64,000 nucleotides of DNA, taken from assembly GCF_031755915.1 (NCBI RefSeq), contig NC_083379.1, forward strand, positions 17,779,501 to 17,843,500. The letters are read 5' to 3'. Made by a program: the position numbers and the translations under genes. Shown here one piece after another: positions 24,160 to 37,190 of the stretch (its first letter is position 1; every line of letters begins with the position of its first letter). The DNA is from Ziziphus jujuba (taxonomy: Eukaryota > Streptophyta > Magnoliopsida > Rosales > Rhamnaceae). The notes beneath the pieces were generated by a model that saw nothing but the letters and a program-made list of their open reading frames with translations, had not been told where the DNA came from and did no database searches.

Positions 24160-25665
24160 TGAAACAAAATTTGTATCTCTAGCGAAAGGGAACTCAATTT
24201 CATTGAACTTGACACTTTTTGTGATATGTATCCTCCCAGTATGATGAAGTCGTCAATACCCTTTATGGTCAGGACTATAGCTAAGGAAAGCACAATTTTT
24301 AGTATGGTATTGAAAGTTATGATCATTGTAAAGTTCAGTGAAGGGATAACAAGTGGAACCAAAAACTCTCATAAAGTCAAACTATGGTTTTTCATTAAAC
24401 AAAATTAAAAAAGATATCTAATTGTTCAAACCTTAGTTAGGAAGCCAATTTATAAGATAAACTAAATATCTAAAGGCATCCCACCATAGTTTTAAAGGCA
24501 TACTAGCCTCAGCTAGTAAACTCAAACCTACTTTAACAATATGTCTATATTTTTTTTCAACTCTCCCATTTTGTGGATGTAAATGAGAACAAGGGTGATG
24601 AAATTGTTTGCCCTGAAAGTTAAGGTAAGGTGAGAAGGTTCTAAACTCTCCTCTCTAATCTGATTCAACTGATTTGATTTTTCAACTAAAAGTTAATTCA
24701 ACCAAATTTTGAAACCTAAGGAATGTAAGAAGAGCTTCAAATTTAAGTTTCAAGGGATAAATCCAAATATATCTAGAAAAATTATCAAGAAATTGAATAT
24801 GTTATCTACAACCATCAAAGGAAACTACAGGAGTAGGTCCTTATAAGTCAAATGTATTAGTTCTAACAAAGCTAAAGCTCGAGAAGAAGAATTGGGAAAT
24901 CAGACTAAGTGCTGTTTGCCAAGTTAGTAGGCATCACAAAAAACTAAGAGGAGTAGAGTTGGATTTTGGATTGCACAAAGTAAGAGCTTTAGAGAGACTA
25001 TTGGATGAAGGATGACCAAGTATTTTATGAACATTGGATGAAGGATGACCAATCAGATTGAACTGATTTGATTTTTCAACCAAAAGTTAATTTAACCATT
25101 TTTTGAAACCCGAGGAATGTAGGATGAGCTTTAGATTTAAGTTTCAAGGGATAAATCCAAACATATATAGAAAAATCATCAAGAAACTAAATATAGTAGC
25201 TAAAACCTCTAAGGAAACTATAGGAGAAAGTCCCCATAAGTCAGTATGTATTAGTTCCAATAGAGCTCAAGCTCGAGAAAAAGAACTAGAAAATGAGACT
25301 AAATGTTCTTTGTCAAATTGGTAAACATCACAAAAATTAAGAGGAGTAGAATTGGATTTTAGATTGCACAAAGTAAGAACTTTAGGGAGAACATTGGATC
25401 AAGGATGACCAAGTCTTTTATGAAAAATATTAACATCTTTTGAGTTTGCAACAGCAAAAGACAATGGGTCAGGTGACAAAGAAGAAAGATTTTCAACTAT
25501 GGTGCCTTTATTAGTGATAGAAAAAGTAGGTATAATAGTAGAATTACAAGAATTAGAAGTACAAACACTTACTTCATTATTCAAACAAAAGCCTGAACTA
25601 GAAGGCTTACAAGTTGAAATTGAAATACAAGGTGATACTAAATTAGAGATACAAGATGAGAACAT
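24160..25665 (-). pseudogene. Copia integrase, with internal duplication
   Basis: Begins with the pre-integrase zinc region (VNIFHKRLGHP near 25400-25430) and continues with a heavily shifted integrase core, including a readable PFLRFSYYI-like and FSIYVWIYPLK block. A 394-bp segment is present twice (24662-25055 and 25056-about 25430). The duplication is not a multiple of three, so it breaks the frame. Confidence 0.75.
24662..25430. repeat. 394-bp tandem duplication in the copia integrase
   Basis: The sequence from GATTCAACTGATTTG to GGATGACCAAG recurs once, offset by 394 bp, with dispersed substitutions, so the duplication is old. Confidence 0.85.
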
Positions 25666-25683
25666 AGGAACACTAGAATTCTG

Positions 25684-26184
25684 CTAATGACATTTAACAT
25701 CAGAACTAACTGTATTATCATCATTTCTTGAAATAGAAGACTGTAACAGAGACCTATGACTTGAAGAAAAACTTTGTGAAATGGCTGAGTTGGAACAGGT
25801 AGCTAAGATGGCTTTGTGCTGGTGAGATAGAGAGGAAGGAAGTAGAACCTTATAAAGTCCGCCTTCACTCACTCCTCTAAGGATGGGCTTCCCCTGATGA
25901 TCCTTTAGCATGCAATGAGAGGAATGAAATTCAACAGAAATGTTATTGTCATGAGTCAATTTTAAAATACTAAGTACGTTTTTGGTAATGTGGGGCACAA
26001 CTAGCACATTTAACAATTTCACAGCTGAGTGACAAGTAGGAATAAGGGTGTTACCAATATAAGTTATGTCTATGCATGCTCTACTTCCAACCATCAGCTT
26101 ATTGTGCCCCTTATATTCAACTTGATGAAGTAAAGATGTGCCATCAACAATAACATCGTCTGTTGCTCCACTATCAAGGTACAA
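25684..26184 (-). pseudogene. Copia aspartic protease
   Basis: Open frame with the catalytic YLDSGATDDV, the HNKLMVGSRACIDITYIG middle and LNVLVVPHITKNVLSILKLT, all standard for copia protease and its C-terminal spacer. It is open for 166 codons but lacks its upstream fusion to gag. Confidence 0.88.
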
Positions 26185-26439
26185 GAAAAATAAGTAAGAG
26201 GCATTGGATTAGCAATTTGACAAGCCCCTACAAACTTAAAAAGAATGGTTTTTATTATTACTATAAGCCTGTGACCGAGAAGATGGATAATGTGTAGTTA
26301 GCAAAGGAAAAGTAGAATTTTGAGATTGGGTCTCAAACTATTGAGTGACAACTTACTGTTGCCCATAGGATTAAGAAGGAACATATTGCTGAGTATTATA
26401 TTGAAAACTGGAGTTGTAACCAAAATTTGCAGTGTTATT

Positions 26440-27480
26440 TCCATAAATTGACTGTCAAATCTCTTATAGCAGTAAGGAGCTGAATGACCGTATGTTCGAC
26501 AGAGTTGACAAGTTGGCTTTGAATTTTGACCACCTCCTCTACCATAAGTCGTGCCTCAACCTCTTTCTCTACCAAGAATTTGCTAAATAACATTAAAAAC
26601 TTGACTCTCAAAGTCTTGTTCTTGAAAACCATAAACACAATGCTGATATTGACTCTCATTTGCTTGAAACTGGTTATGATAACCACCATAAGATCCATGA
26701 CCATTATTATGTCCTCGATTTGCACTAAATTTTGAACTAGCACCATTTGATGAGACTAAACCAGAATCATAAGCAAGATGAGCAGATTTATATGTTACTT
26801 CATAGTTAAGTGCAATGTTTTCTTCTTCAAGTTGAGCTTCATAAGATAGTAGATGATATTGAATTCCATCTAATGTGTATTGCCATGGTCTAACTTGTAG
26901 AACCGTAGAAATTAGGTTTAAATCAAATCTTAATCCCCCAAGGATTTACAAGACTAGATCTCTTTCAGTAACACTATCCCCAGCAGCTACGAGTTTATCA
27001 GCTAAATTCTTCATTTTCAGCATATAAGCATCCACAAAAAGAGCATGCTTTTTGGTACTTTGAATCAATTGTTGATAGTGAAAGATTCTATTCAGAGATT
27101 GAGCCACATACCTATTTGCAATAGCATTCCAGAGACTGAGTGAGCTTTCTTTTCCATTGAAATACTCTAGAACCTCTTTTTCCAATTGTGTTTCGCAACG
27201 ATCTAACAATAAATTGATCCCGAATTTCCCAATCTTCTTTATTCAGTTGAATGGAGCTTATCAATGAGCTTGGTGAATTTGTTTCTGGTTGAATAGAATT
27301 GGATCTCTGATCCTTCATACAATCCTCATAAGAAGAGAATTGCATAAATTTGAGAAATTTGTGACCTTTGATAACTGGTAAAATATGGGATTTCCAAACA
27401 AAGAAATTAGAATCATCAAGATTGATGACATTATTTGAAAAGTAGAAACAGTGAGGATCGGATCTTGCACTTCCACCATG
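26440..27480 (-). pseudogene. gag: Copia gag
   Basis: Gag with NFFVWKSHILPVIKGHKFL, the WNAIANRY and RIFHYQQLIQSTKK helices, KMKNLADKL and VTERDLVL, typical of UBN2-type copia gag. A zinc knuckle CQLCRTYGHSAPYC lies near 26460-26515. A frameshift near 27200 and others near 26750 break the frame. The likely start lies near 27479, just after the primer-binding site. Confidence 0.82.
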
Positions 27481-27487
27481 GAATATT

Positions 27488-27499
27488 GCTCTGATACCA
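27488..27499 (-). other. Primer-binding site of the copia element
   Basis: Minus strand TGGTATCAGAGC next to the 5' LTR, complementary to the 3' end of initiator methionine tRNA. Confidence 0.88.
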
Positions 27500-27874
27500 T
27501 AATAAAGTTCAAAAAATGAACTTAGAGTTCGAGAACTAGTGTTTGGCACGAAACAAAATGAAAGAAAAGCAAGTAAAATGCTGAGAAAACAAGCAAGAAA
27601 ATGAAAGAGAAACAAAGAAATTATAAAAAAGAAAAAGAAGATTTTTCAGAGAGAAATTGACAAAATGATTATTGCCTACTTAACAAGCTGTTGGAGAGCT
27701 AGTTAAATAGCTCCTTACAATCTAATCAACTAACCAACTAGAAAAGCAGCTACCAATCTTTTTGATACACGTGGAAAGATTAAAAACTAAACTAGAACAA
27801 CTAACTAACTATTTAAAAGAAAAGCACGTGCATCTTTCCAATAAGCACATGGCTATTTTAAACAAACTCTAACA
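27500..27874 (-). repeat. 5' LTR of the copia element
   Basis: 375 bp partner of 20880-21254. It ends TTTATTA rather than CA. Confidence 0.88.
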
Positions 27875-28321
27875 CAACACCATTCAGCCAATACGAAAAT
27901 GGTGGTACTTAGATTTAAGCATCTAGCAGAATATAATAATGCATGTGGAACTGCTTTTTAATTGTTCAGGAGAAAAAAAGCACGTAAAAATAGAAGATCA
28001 AGCATTGTAAGTGGTCCAATTCATCAAAAGACTAAAGAACCATCAAAAGTATTAAAATTGCACTACTCAGACCAATTGTAGATCCTTTATGTGAAAAGAG
28101 TATTCTAGCACCTTCAAACCAAATAAAATCCATTAGTCCCATTAATATTTCATAAAGAGAAACAAAATCATTGTATAATTCCTATTTCCTCTGCAATTGT
28201 TCTGAATATTTACTGCAAATAATTTGTTAAATACATGAAATTACAAAAAATGAAAATCACAAACCTTCACTTGCAGGGGTAGTTGATATGTTGAAGTAAA
28301 ACCGGTAGTCACAGTACATCA

Positions 28322-29072
28322 TTAAACAATTAGATCCATGGATTTCTCAACCTCTTTATTCTGAATGGTTAATTTAAAAGTGACTAGTTGATCATTGAAA
28401 CACTTGCAACACTCGGGCTCAATGATATCTCTTGTGCACTAAGCCATGCCATCACATCTTTCTGCTTTAACCAACATTAAGCACTGCAGTTTGGAACATC
28501 AGTGGCTACTTTGAAGCATTGGAGGCTAGTCTGGCCATGAAGTCAAGTCCTTTGGTACCCACTAATGGATCATCAAAATCAGTGTCATTTGCCTAAGCTC
28601 CTAAAGTTTGTTGCGCAGATCCGAAAAAGCTATCATTTGAATATCATCAAAAACACCACCTGAACCAGATCCACACGTGTTTACTTTCCCGATAGAAATC
28701 CAAGGCTACTTTGGTTATGTTATTTGAGCATTTACAGCAATTGTCAGCAGAAATGTCTCCTCTATGCTATATAAGACCATAGAGTTTTTCAGATTTCTTA
28801 CCAATTCTAGTTTTGTAGAAACCATCATGAACTGCTCCATTGGCAGCTAAGAAGTCCAATAGGTCTTTACAATTGATTTGGAACTGATTTTCTGAGGTAG
28901 ATTCACCTTACGTCAAGTACTGTGCACCAAGATATGTATTGGTATCTACATAGCAAGTGGCACCAAAATGCAGTGATTTCACATTTGTTTTTTAGCTTTA
29001 CAGAAACCCATGTGTTTTCTAAAGAATTACATTGAAAGTAGAGACAATGATGAATTTGAGAATGCACGACAT
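28322..29072 (-). pseudogene. DUF26 (cysteine-rich repeat secretory) pseudogene
   Basis: One minus-strand frame, with stops, reads as a two-domain DUF26 protein. A signal-peptide-like start is MSCILKFIIVST at 29072. Domain 1 contains DLLDFLAANGAVHDGFYKT, KLYGLI, then HRGDISADNCCKC, in which the first cysteine of C-x8-C-x2-C has become histidine, followed by VWIWFRWCF and YSNDSFFG. Domain 2 contains DFDDPLVGTKGLDFMARLAS and PLMFQTAVLNVG. After a one-base shift comes CTRDIIEPECCKCFNDQL, a perfect C-x8-C-x2-C. At least six stops and one frameshift are present. It most resembles cysteine-rich repeat secretory proteins or plasmodesmata-located proteins rather than a kinase. No kinase exons follow. 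Confidence 0.8.
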
Positions 29073-29774
29073 TTTTAGGATGCGTACGCACATGATGGAA
29101 ATTATATGATCAATATTAAACTTTGTTTTTCTATAATGTATTAAAGTCAAATCCATAGTTCTCAGATTAAATAAATGAATGTAAGAGATTGGATGGTTTT
29201 AGAATTGTTAGATTGCAGATATGAAACATGTAGCTAATTAAACTTGCTCATGTTACAAGTCAAAGGAGAAGAAAATCATCTTATAAATCCGTAATATGAA
29301 ATAAACTATATTACATGAAAAATTAGATCGTGATATTGGGTGAAAGGTCATCTAAGTGATAGAATTTTATGCCCTTAGAAATCTTAAGCTACTGTAGGCC
29401 CTTTAAAAGACAACTAATTGGAAAAATAATGTGAACTATCAACTTGGTGGAAAATTTTTCATCGGTTAATTAATTGATACACAAGGTCTAATATACGTTA
29501 TATGTGAAATTATGAATTTTTAAATATGTGGTTTTATAAATAATATGTTAGACATGAAAAATAGAGAACGTTATTATCACTTTTATTTTTCCTATTTTAT
29601 GTTTTTGTAAATAATAGGTTACATATGAAAAATAGAGAAGGTTATTATCACTTTTATTTTTCTTATTTGACTTACTCACCAGCTTGTCCTAATACTAGAT
29701 TTATTTGATTGACATTCAGCAGTAACAATAAAGCTATTACTACAAAGTTAATTAACAATTTATTTTTCGTAAAA
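29073..29774. other. AT-rich sequence, no gene seen
   Basis: No coding frame or repeat pair recognised, apart from a short local duplication of TTATTATCACTTTTATTTTT near 29571 and 29641. Confidence 0.5.
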
Positions 29775-30570
29775 CTTGCAAGACCAGCACATGGGAGGTC
29801 ATCAGCCACTGGCTTTGGAGGGCCGATTCTGGTGCACCGCGAGCCAAACAGCCAGAAACTTGGCTGTTGCTATTTCCCTGTGATGGACTCTCACATCGGG
29901 CGGCACGCATCACTGCCTAGTGATCAGAACGTGGCCAAACAACTAGTTAATGGAGAGAGAGAGAGAGAGAGAGAGAGTGTGTGGGGGCCCTTTTTTGTGG
30001 GGGAAGGGAAGGAAGAAAAGAAAAGAAAAAGAAAAATAAAAAGCGAAAGAAAAATAATATAATAATGTACTATAATACTTTATTAAGGATGACACGTGGC
30101 AATTTCTTGCTATGACATGTGGTACCTCTTTTAATGTGACACATGGCACATCACAACTGGTGACATGTGGTGCAAATTAAAGACTCGTTTAAATATTCTA
30201 CTACCCAATAAATTCATTCCCAGAAAAAATAGATACAAATTTGCAGACCTGTAACTTTTCAATCGTAGGTCCAAATTATGCGTGCCACCAGTCTATGGAC
30301 TCATATTAACGAGCAATACCATATAGTACATAAGGTAACATCCAAAACTATATAGATAAAAGATCAACTCTGGACTCACCAATCAATCCAAATTGTATCT
30401 TGTTTGAACTCATGTCGACGAGTACTTTTCCATGGTACCTTAGTCAATACAAAAATTCCTCTCACAATAGAAAGTCAACCATGGAATCCACTTGATGAAA
30501 CCCAGTCAATTTTGATCAAAGTTCATCAAAATTTCAAACTCGGAGCATTTTTTCGGATTGAAGTGTTACA
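29775..30570 (-). mobile_element. Long LTR fragment (copy L3)
   Basis: Minus-strand start TGTAACACTTC at 30570. It contains the CT tract (as GA, about 29952-29976) and the ACATGTCACC/ACGTGTCAT block seen in copy A. It fades out near 29775 and no internal region is attached. Confidence 0.6.
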
Positions 30571-31735
30571 TTTACTACATTAAATCTAAAATTGAAAGTG
30601 AAAAATATTTTACAACATTCAAACATAATTAAGGAAATTTTATATTAGTTATTGGATCAATTTTTAAACATTGATTTTAACCTCAAGACATTCCAATATG
30701 ACCTCGGGTAAAAATCCTTAAAACATTTACAAGCTTGTTCATATCTATATTCATATATAATTATTCACAATTCCACATAAATATCCAAGATCAATGTATT
30801 ATCTAACTAACATGTCATTTAAGAAACAAATTCCACTATCAATCACGATTTATGAATCGTTATATATGTATATGTATTTCAAATCCTCTAAAAAATATGT
30901 ATACATATATATATATATAAGCATAACATTTATACCACAGGATTTACAAATTCAATAATTAAAAATTAATATTTAATAGAGCCCAAACGTATGTTTTGAC
31001 CAATAAGTCACTCATAGCAACGATGATGCTCACTCTTGCTCTACTACAGTGTCAGTTTCAAGTTTCGTCCGATTACTTAAAAAAGTTCAATTTCATAATA
31101 ATTACAGAAATTAGCTTAGCATAATTTTAGAAACAAGGATTAGGAATACTAAACTCAACCTAGCAAAACCCGCCAATGATGGCTGTAAAATGAATGGGAA
31201 AGCTCGACCAAACTTCAAATCAACATAACTCTCAAATGGCTTGGATTTAGAAGAATGGAGGCTATAAGTGGAACCAAGAGGTTGAATTTAGGGGGGGGAA
31301 ACAAACTATGTGGCTTGAAACTGGCAAAAATCTAGCACACTAGACATCATCAACCTCCAACATCTAAACACTGATCTTGGCATATTCGGTAATCGAGTCT
31401 TCTTCATGGGGAGCAAGGATGAAGTCGGTAATGGTAGAGAGAAAATGAGTGGGAGAGCAAAAGAAATAAAATTAGAATAAAGGGAATAAATAATAATAAT
31501 AATAATAATAATGTTAATCATACATATTAAACAATACAATGCATATATATGTATATAAATATATATGCATGAAAACCGATGTATGGGTTTTAATTAATCA
31601 AAAAAGTAATAGTTTAGTAATAAAATAATACAACACTCATATTTTGACCATATCTTTCTATCTATAGTTCATAATTGAATGTGTCACCAGTCTATGAACT
31701 CATATTAACAAGGGTCAAATTCAAAACTCAAGCCA
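30571..31735 (-). mobile_element. Long LTR fragment (copy L4)
   Basis: Contains the blocks CATAGACTGGTGACACA, GCTAATTTCTGTAATTA and GTGAGTGACTTATTGG that occupy equivalent positions in the other copies. Its ends are not defined. L3 probably inserted into it. Confidence 0.45.
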
Positions 31736-31760
31736 ATAACAAGTAAACCATAAGCCCATA

Positions 31761-34700
31761 TGTCTGGATCCACTTAAGATTCCCTATCGAAATCTTGGAT
31801 AAGCCTGGACTGAGGAAATACTACTAGATCTTCCTATAAAAAATCCGATAGCATCTCCTCTAAGGTTCGAACATGTCCCAAAATTTTCTGCACTAAAAAC
31901 ACACTCCAATAATATACTATTTTATTCCTCTCTCCTTACTATGAGAGACTTCCACAAGGGACAGCACTCCAATAACAGAAGCATGGAAATATAGATGCAA
32001 GAAATAGTTTAATAAACCATAAATACCTCTATGATTCCTAACCAACCATACCACCTACTTATTACAATCATACATTTTTTATAGTGCCCACAAATATAAT
32101 CAACATATAAAGGCAAATAGAAGAAACAATGATAATAACAACAACAACAACAACAACAACAATAATAATAATAATAATGAAATCTCTCGAGAAATTTGGA
32201 TAACCTGTTTGAAAGTTACGATACCTGCTCGAAGGCTATAGTACTTGTCCAAACGTTACACTACCTTGCTGGAAGACTATAATACTTGTCCAAAGGCTGC
32301 ATCATTTGCCCATTCGGACAAATACAATAAGTATATAGTTGACAACAATAATGACAATATCAATAACAATAATAATAACAACAACAACAGTAACAAATAA
32401 TAATATAATTTATGATGGTAATTGAAGTAACAGTAACAATTATAATAACAATAATAACAATAACAATGACAAATAATAATAGTAATAATGGCAAATAATA
32501 ATAACAATAACAATTAATAATAAATACAAACAAATAATAATAATAATAATAATAATGACACCAAATAATAATAACGATAACAATAATAATTAATAATAAT
32601 AATAATATTAGTAATAACAAATAATAATAACAATGGAAATAATAATTTATAATTGTAACAATAACAAATAATAATAACAATGATAATAATAACTTATAAT
32701 TGTAACAATAACAAATAATAATAACAACAACAACAAATAATAATAACAAGCTCAATAACGATTAACAATAATTACAATAATAATAGTAACGATGATAATA
32801 GTAATAACAATAGCAATATTCGTAACAAGAATAACAATCATAATACATTTTAATAATAATTAATACAATAACAATTACCAATGATGACAATGATAAATAA
32901 TAATAAGAATAATAACAAATAATAATAACAACAACAACAAATAATGATAATAATAAAAAATCATAATCATAAATAGATAAAATAAAAAAATTAAAATTAA
33001 TAAATATACTATATAACCTGCATACTCGTAGCGGAGATATGCCTGATGTATCATACAACATGCTAATGCACGGTCCTATGATATTAGCTGTCTCAAGTAC
33101 ATTGTTACCAATACGATAAAGGGTGGTTACCTATAGTGGCTGTCCAATCTGTTCTCGTAGGCAGCAGAAGTACGAAACTAAGCTATTCATGAGCTGAATC
33201 TAGTCATCGCCCCCATACAGTGTGGTATACATATACATAACATAATATATATATATATATACACGAAAATGACACCTGATACACCATACGATATACCAAT
33301 GGTGTTAGACAGTACTCGACATCCCAAGCACTACTCTAATAGGGAGGTTAAAGAGAAAAACTTATAATCGGACACTTGGCATCCCGAGGCACCGATTGCT
33401 AATAACTTGCCATGGCTAAACCAGTCATCCTTCGATCAAGGGGAGGGTGACTGATGGTATCATCACAAAATACTTACCTACTCTTTCTCATCACATCTCA
33501 AAAAGGACGACCATATATATAACCTGTGCGCTAAATCATAATATAATAATCAGTAATCCTATGGCCAAAAGGGACGTAATGCTTACTATGCAAAATATTT
33601 ATCAACCCTCAAGCACATAGCTCCCACAAGATAGTCGAACATATTTATCAACCCTCAAGTACTTAGCTCTCACAGGATAATCGTACATATATGCATGCTA
33701 TCATGAATATAGTACAAAATACCAGTATTATACAGTACATCTAAAAACTATAAAAATTTACAATATCATAAATACTAAAATTTGATAAAATACCAATGGG
33801 TTTGATGCACTTTTGCTAAACCTAAAAAATTCCATACTTCCTTTTTAAACAACCACATAAATCCAATAGTTTTATAAAACTAATTATTACCACAGTAATT
33901 TCAATTTCACAAATATACAAATACACAAATATATTTTTATACACTAAAAATTTTTATTTTTCTTAAATCCTTTAAATTAATTTACGCAAAAATATATTAA
34001 ATCACATGGAATTCACACATAGATGAATACACATAAATATATTTTTTCTTGCATAATAAATCTAACAATAAATTAAATAATAAATTTAACATAACAATTT
34101 CTTTAAACCATAAAATCAGCCTTATACAACAATATATTTAAATAAAACTTTTCTAAAATTTAAACTCATACAAAAAATTTTGGAATATTTAAACAACACA
34201 AATAAATAATTATATCTATTCGAAAATAGGTTTTGAAAATGGACCACTCACTCTAAACACATTGTCCATCCTCACACTATCGTAGGATTCACTACAAGTC
34301 CCACCGCTGCCTAATATACACCAAAAATATTATCCAATTAACACATATATGTTCCAACAATATTGGAATACTCTAAATATTTTACAACTCACTCTCATCA
34401 AGGTTAGACTCTAAAGAAGTCCTACTACACAATAATCCCTAATCAGCCTATCACCCAAAATTTGGGGTTTCCCTAATTACAAACAATTTTTAAAAATTAC
34501 CTATTCCATTAGTTATTACCAACTGTAAATCTACATATGACAATTTTTTTCTTAGGAACTACTTCCAATATAGTTCAATTTTTACAGCAGTTTCTAATTT
34601 AGCTCAAAAATAGTGAAATATTAAATGCATAACCATAACTAGCAAATTGTATATCAAATTAAAGCTTGTAAGATAAGGATCAAAGATACTTAGCTTAAAT

Positions 34701-34924
34701 ACCTCAATCTTTCTGTTAGTGGGTGGAAAATGGCCAGAAAGCTTCAACCAAATTTCAATTTAGTGTATCTTTCCAACGGTTTGGGATCTGGATAAATGGA
34801 GGCCATATTTAAGACCAGCGGATCCAAAATAAAGGGGATAAGGCATAAAAATAGGTTGAGTCCACTGGAGAACCGCGGAATCATCGGAAAAAGAGGCGGT
34901 CATAGATGCCAGCTTCATTGGCCT
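31761..34924 (-). mobile_element. Long LTR copy L2, distal part
   Basis: Ends (minus) GGATCCAGACA at 31761. It runs collinear with LTR copies A and B up to 34924, where a gypsy element interrupts it. The proximal part is at 43038-43520. It includes the large AAT/AAC tract and the ATCCCAAG/CATCCCGAG block matching 4850-4900. No coding capacity. Confidence 0.6.
32130..32965. repeat. Imperfect AAT/AAC trinucleotide tract, about 830 bp
   Basis: Almost uninterrupted AATAATAAC-type sequence on the plus strand. Long leucine/tyrosine/cysteine-rich minus-strand frames here are translations of the repeat, not genes. Equivalent positions in the other LTR copies have no such expansion. Confidence 0.9.
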
Positions 34925-36043
34925 TGATGCGACTCCACCCGAGACCGTTCAACCGACAACCTCTTGGGGTGCTGATCCAATACAGATGAAGGTGGGGCCG
35001 ATCACTAGAGCCCAAGCTAAGAAGTTCAAGGACAATCATGCTATCTTTATCCAAGGAATAAGTCATAATCAAGTGGGGGTGTCCATATCTAAAGAACCAA
35101 GGCCTGTTTTACTTATACAAGCAATAGAAGCCAAAACGGGCCCGAGTGACGTTTTTAGTGCCAATATGGAGGTCGGGTTGTCTGAATTGGATCCCCATTC
35201 TTATGGGCTCAATTCATATGGTGGATGAGTCATAGAAACCAGCCAAAGCAGCTTCAAATCCGAACAACATAGTGGTTTGCATACAAGGGGAAGAAAGGCC
35301 GAAATTTGCTGTATTCTTTGCTGGCTTTACTGTATTTTACTGTATTAGCCTTTTCTCATATTTATAAGCAAGGTCAATGTGAGGAACTTCATAATAAGCT
35401 TATTTGGCATTCAAAAAAGACTATGGAAGCTGATTTGGAGTCCAATTAGGTCAAAGACATTATCAACCTAGCCGAAAATTACCATATTTAGTTTCCTAAT
35501 TTGTTTTTACTTTTTGTTTTAGGAAACTATCTTTAATTTTGGATTTGTATTTATTTAATTATTGAACAAATAAGTTTAGAAAGTTTTTATTTTATTATTA
35601 TGTTTGTAAATTAATTAATTCCTAATTGAAAATAAGGGAATTAATTAATTAGATTAGGAAAAGGAAAGATTCGGTCAAGCTAGAACTCTTCAATGTGTGG
35701 CCGGTTTTTCCTAGGATTTTCAGGGTTTATTTTGTTCTTTCAAAGCCTATTTAAAGGCTTAATTTTCAATAAGAATACAACTTTGATTTGATTGAGAAAA
35801 TACTTGTGAGATTAATTATCTCTTTGTTCTTTGATAACACCTAAAACACCATTAGAGAATTGGTTGTTTTAGCTTGACTTATCAATAGAATTTCCATCCC
35901 CTATTGTGACGTCTACATTATACTAAGGTTTCTAACCATAGGTTGGTTAGGGCTTGAGGTCAATTCCATTAGAACTTGAACTTAATTAAAATCCGGGCTA
36001 ATATAATACGGGTTTAGGAGCAGGTCGTCCTAGGTTCGTATCA
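34925..36043 (+). repeat. 5' LTR, full-length gypsy
   Basis: 1119 bp, TGATGCGACT...TTCGTATCA, with CCTATTTAAAGG near 35747 as the TATA-like box. The dead copy of the polyprotein tail is readable near its start. Confidence 0.88.
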
Positions 36044-36061
36044 TTTCGTATTAGAGCTAAA
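36044..36061 (+). other. Primer-binding site, full-length gypsy
   Basis: TTTCGTATTAGAGC follows the LTR directly. It is an imperfect version of TGGTATCAGAGC. Confidence 0.7.
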
Positions 36062-37190
36062 TTTTGTTCAGGTTTGATCTATCTTTATTTGTTTTTAATG
36101 TTATTCTACAATTTTCGCATTAGGTTAAGGTTGCATCCATCCCATACACATTCTGCATCTTAAAAAAAAAAAAAATTCATTTCTAGTTGAATTAGAATTT
36201 CCTAGTTTTATCGTATTTTTGTTTCCTAGCTTGTTGGTTGTTTTTCATCATTGTTCTTGTTAATTTTGGTTTTTGTTGATTTTCCTTTGCTGTTTTAGTC
36301 TTAAATATTTTCATTCATATATTAAAAAAAAAAAAAAAAAAGAAGGGTTTGCAGCAACATATTAAAAAAAAAAAAAAAAAAAACTGCACTTTTGTTTTTG
36401 TTGGAGGCCACGAGTTTGGTGGATTTTTTGGTGTGGAATTGCAAGTTTTAGTGTTGATATTTGCTACTGCAGTTGTTTTATGATCTGTGAGTGAAAATTA
36501 AAAAAAAAAAAAAAAAAAAAAAGAAGAACAAGCCAAATAAAAAAAAAAAAATTGGTTTGTTGAATTTGGTGTTTGCTGGAAATTTCCTTGAACTGCTACA
36601 TTGTTGACTATTTGTTACATATTTGGAGCTGCTGGAGAATTATTTTTGCTGCTGGATATTTGGAAATTTGGGTGCTTAAATTATTTGGATTAAAATTAGT
36701 TAAAGGATTTGATACAAAACTTGAATTACAAGAACAACAACCAATGCTTTTCTATATTTTTGTTCTCTTTGATTCTTGTTCGTATTTGAATTTATTTTTC
36801 TAGAATTTTATTCTTGAACTCATAATCTATTACCATCTGATCCAGTTCTTCAAAATTCCAAAGATTTCTCATTAATTTGCTTTATTTTACCTAGAAAAGC
36901 CGAAAACTTGGTTTTGTTGAATTCTTTCTGTATTGCCTACTTTTAGCTACTGTTTTATTGATAGGTTTAATTATAACAAACTTGTGATCTAATTGCTGTT
37001 TCGTGGGTGTTTTAATTAGAACTTTGAGATAATTCATTGAAAGGAAAAAGGCAAGAGAGTGTGAGCACAAAAGAGGGTTAAAGGCCGAAATTAGTGTGCA
37101 AACATGAGTGTCGAGTTCTTATATTGAGTGAAACACGTGAGGGAGTGAATCTGGTGAGGATTTCTTTTATTTTTGCAGTATTTTACTAAC
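36062..37190 (+). other. Gypsy leader with three long A-tracts
   Basis: Non-coding leader between primer-binding site and gag. A-runs of roughly 17 to 23 bases lie at about 36325-36342, 36363-36381 and 36499-36521. The first two sit in a short duplicated CATATTAAAA context. Confidence 0.7.

Larger units (their letters stand above)
20880..27874 (-). mobile_element. Ty1/copia retrotransposon, decayed
   Basis: Two 375-bp LTRs face the same way and carry a methionine primer-binding site and a polypurine tract in the right places. Flanks are CAACC (20875-20879) and CAACA (27875-27879), a four-of-five target duplication. On the minus strand the order is gag, protease, integrase, reverse transcriptase, RNase H, which is the copia order. 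All domains are recognisable but interrupted by stops and frameshifts, by a 394-bp internal duplication and by a gypsy solo LTR at 22310-23447. Confidence 0.9.

Noticed and set aside
29709..30062. 117-codon frame
   Set aside because: It lies on the antisense strand of the long LTR and includes the GA repeat. No homology recognised.
32277..33061. Minus-strand frames rich in leucine, tyrosine and cysteine
   Set aside because: They are translations of the AAT/AAC repeat and have no codon or motif signal.
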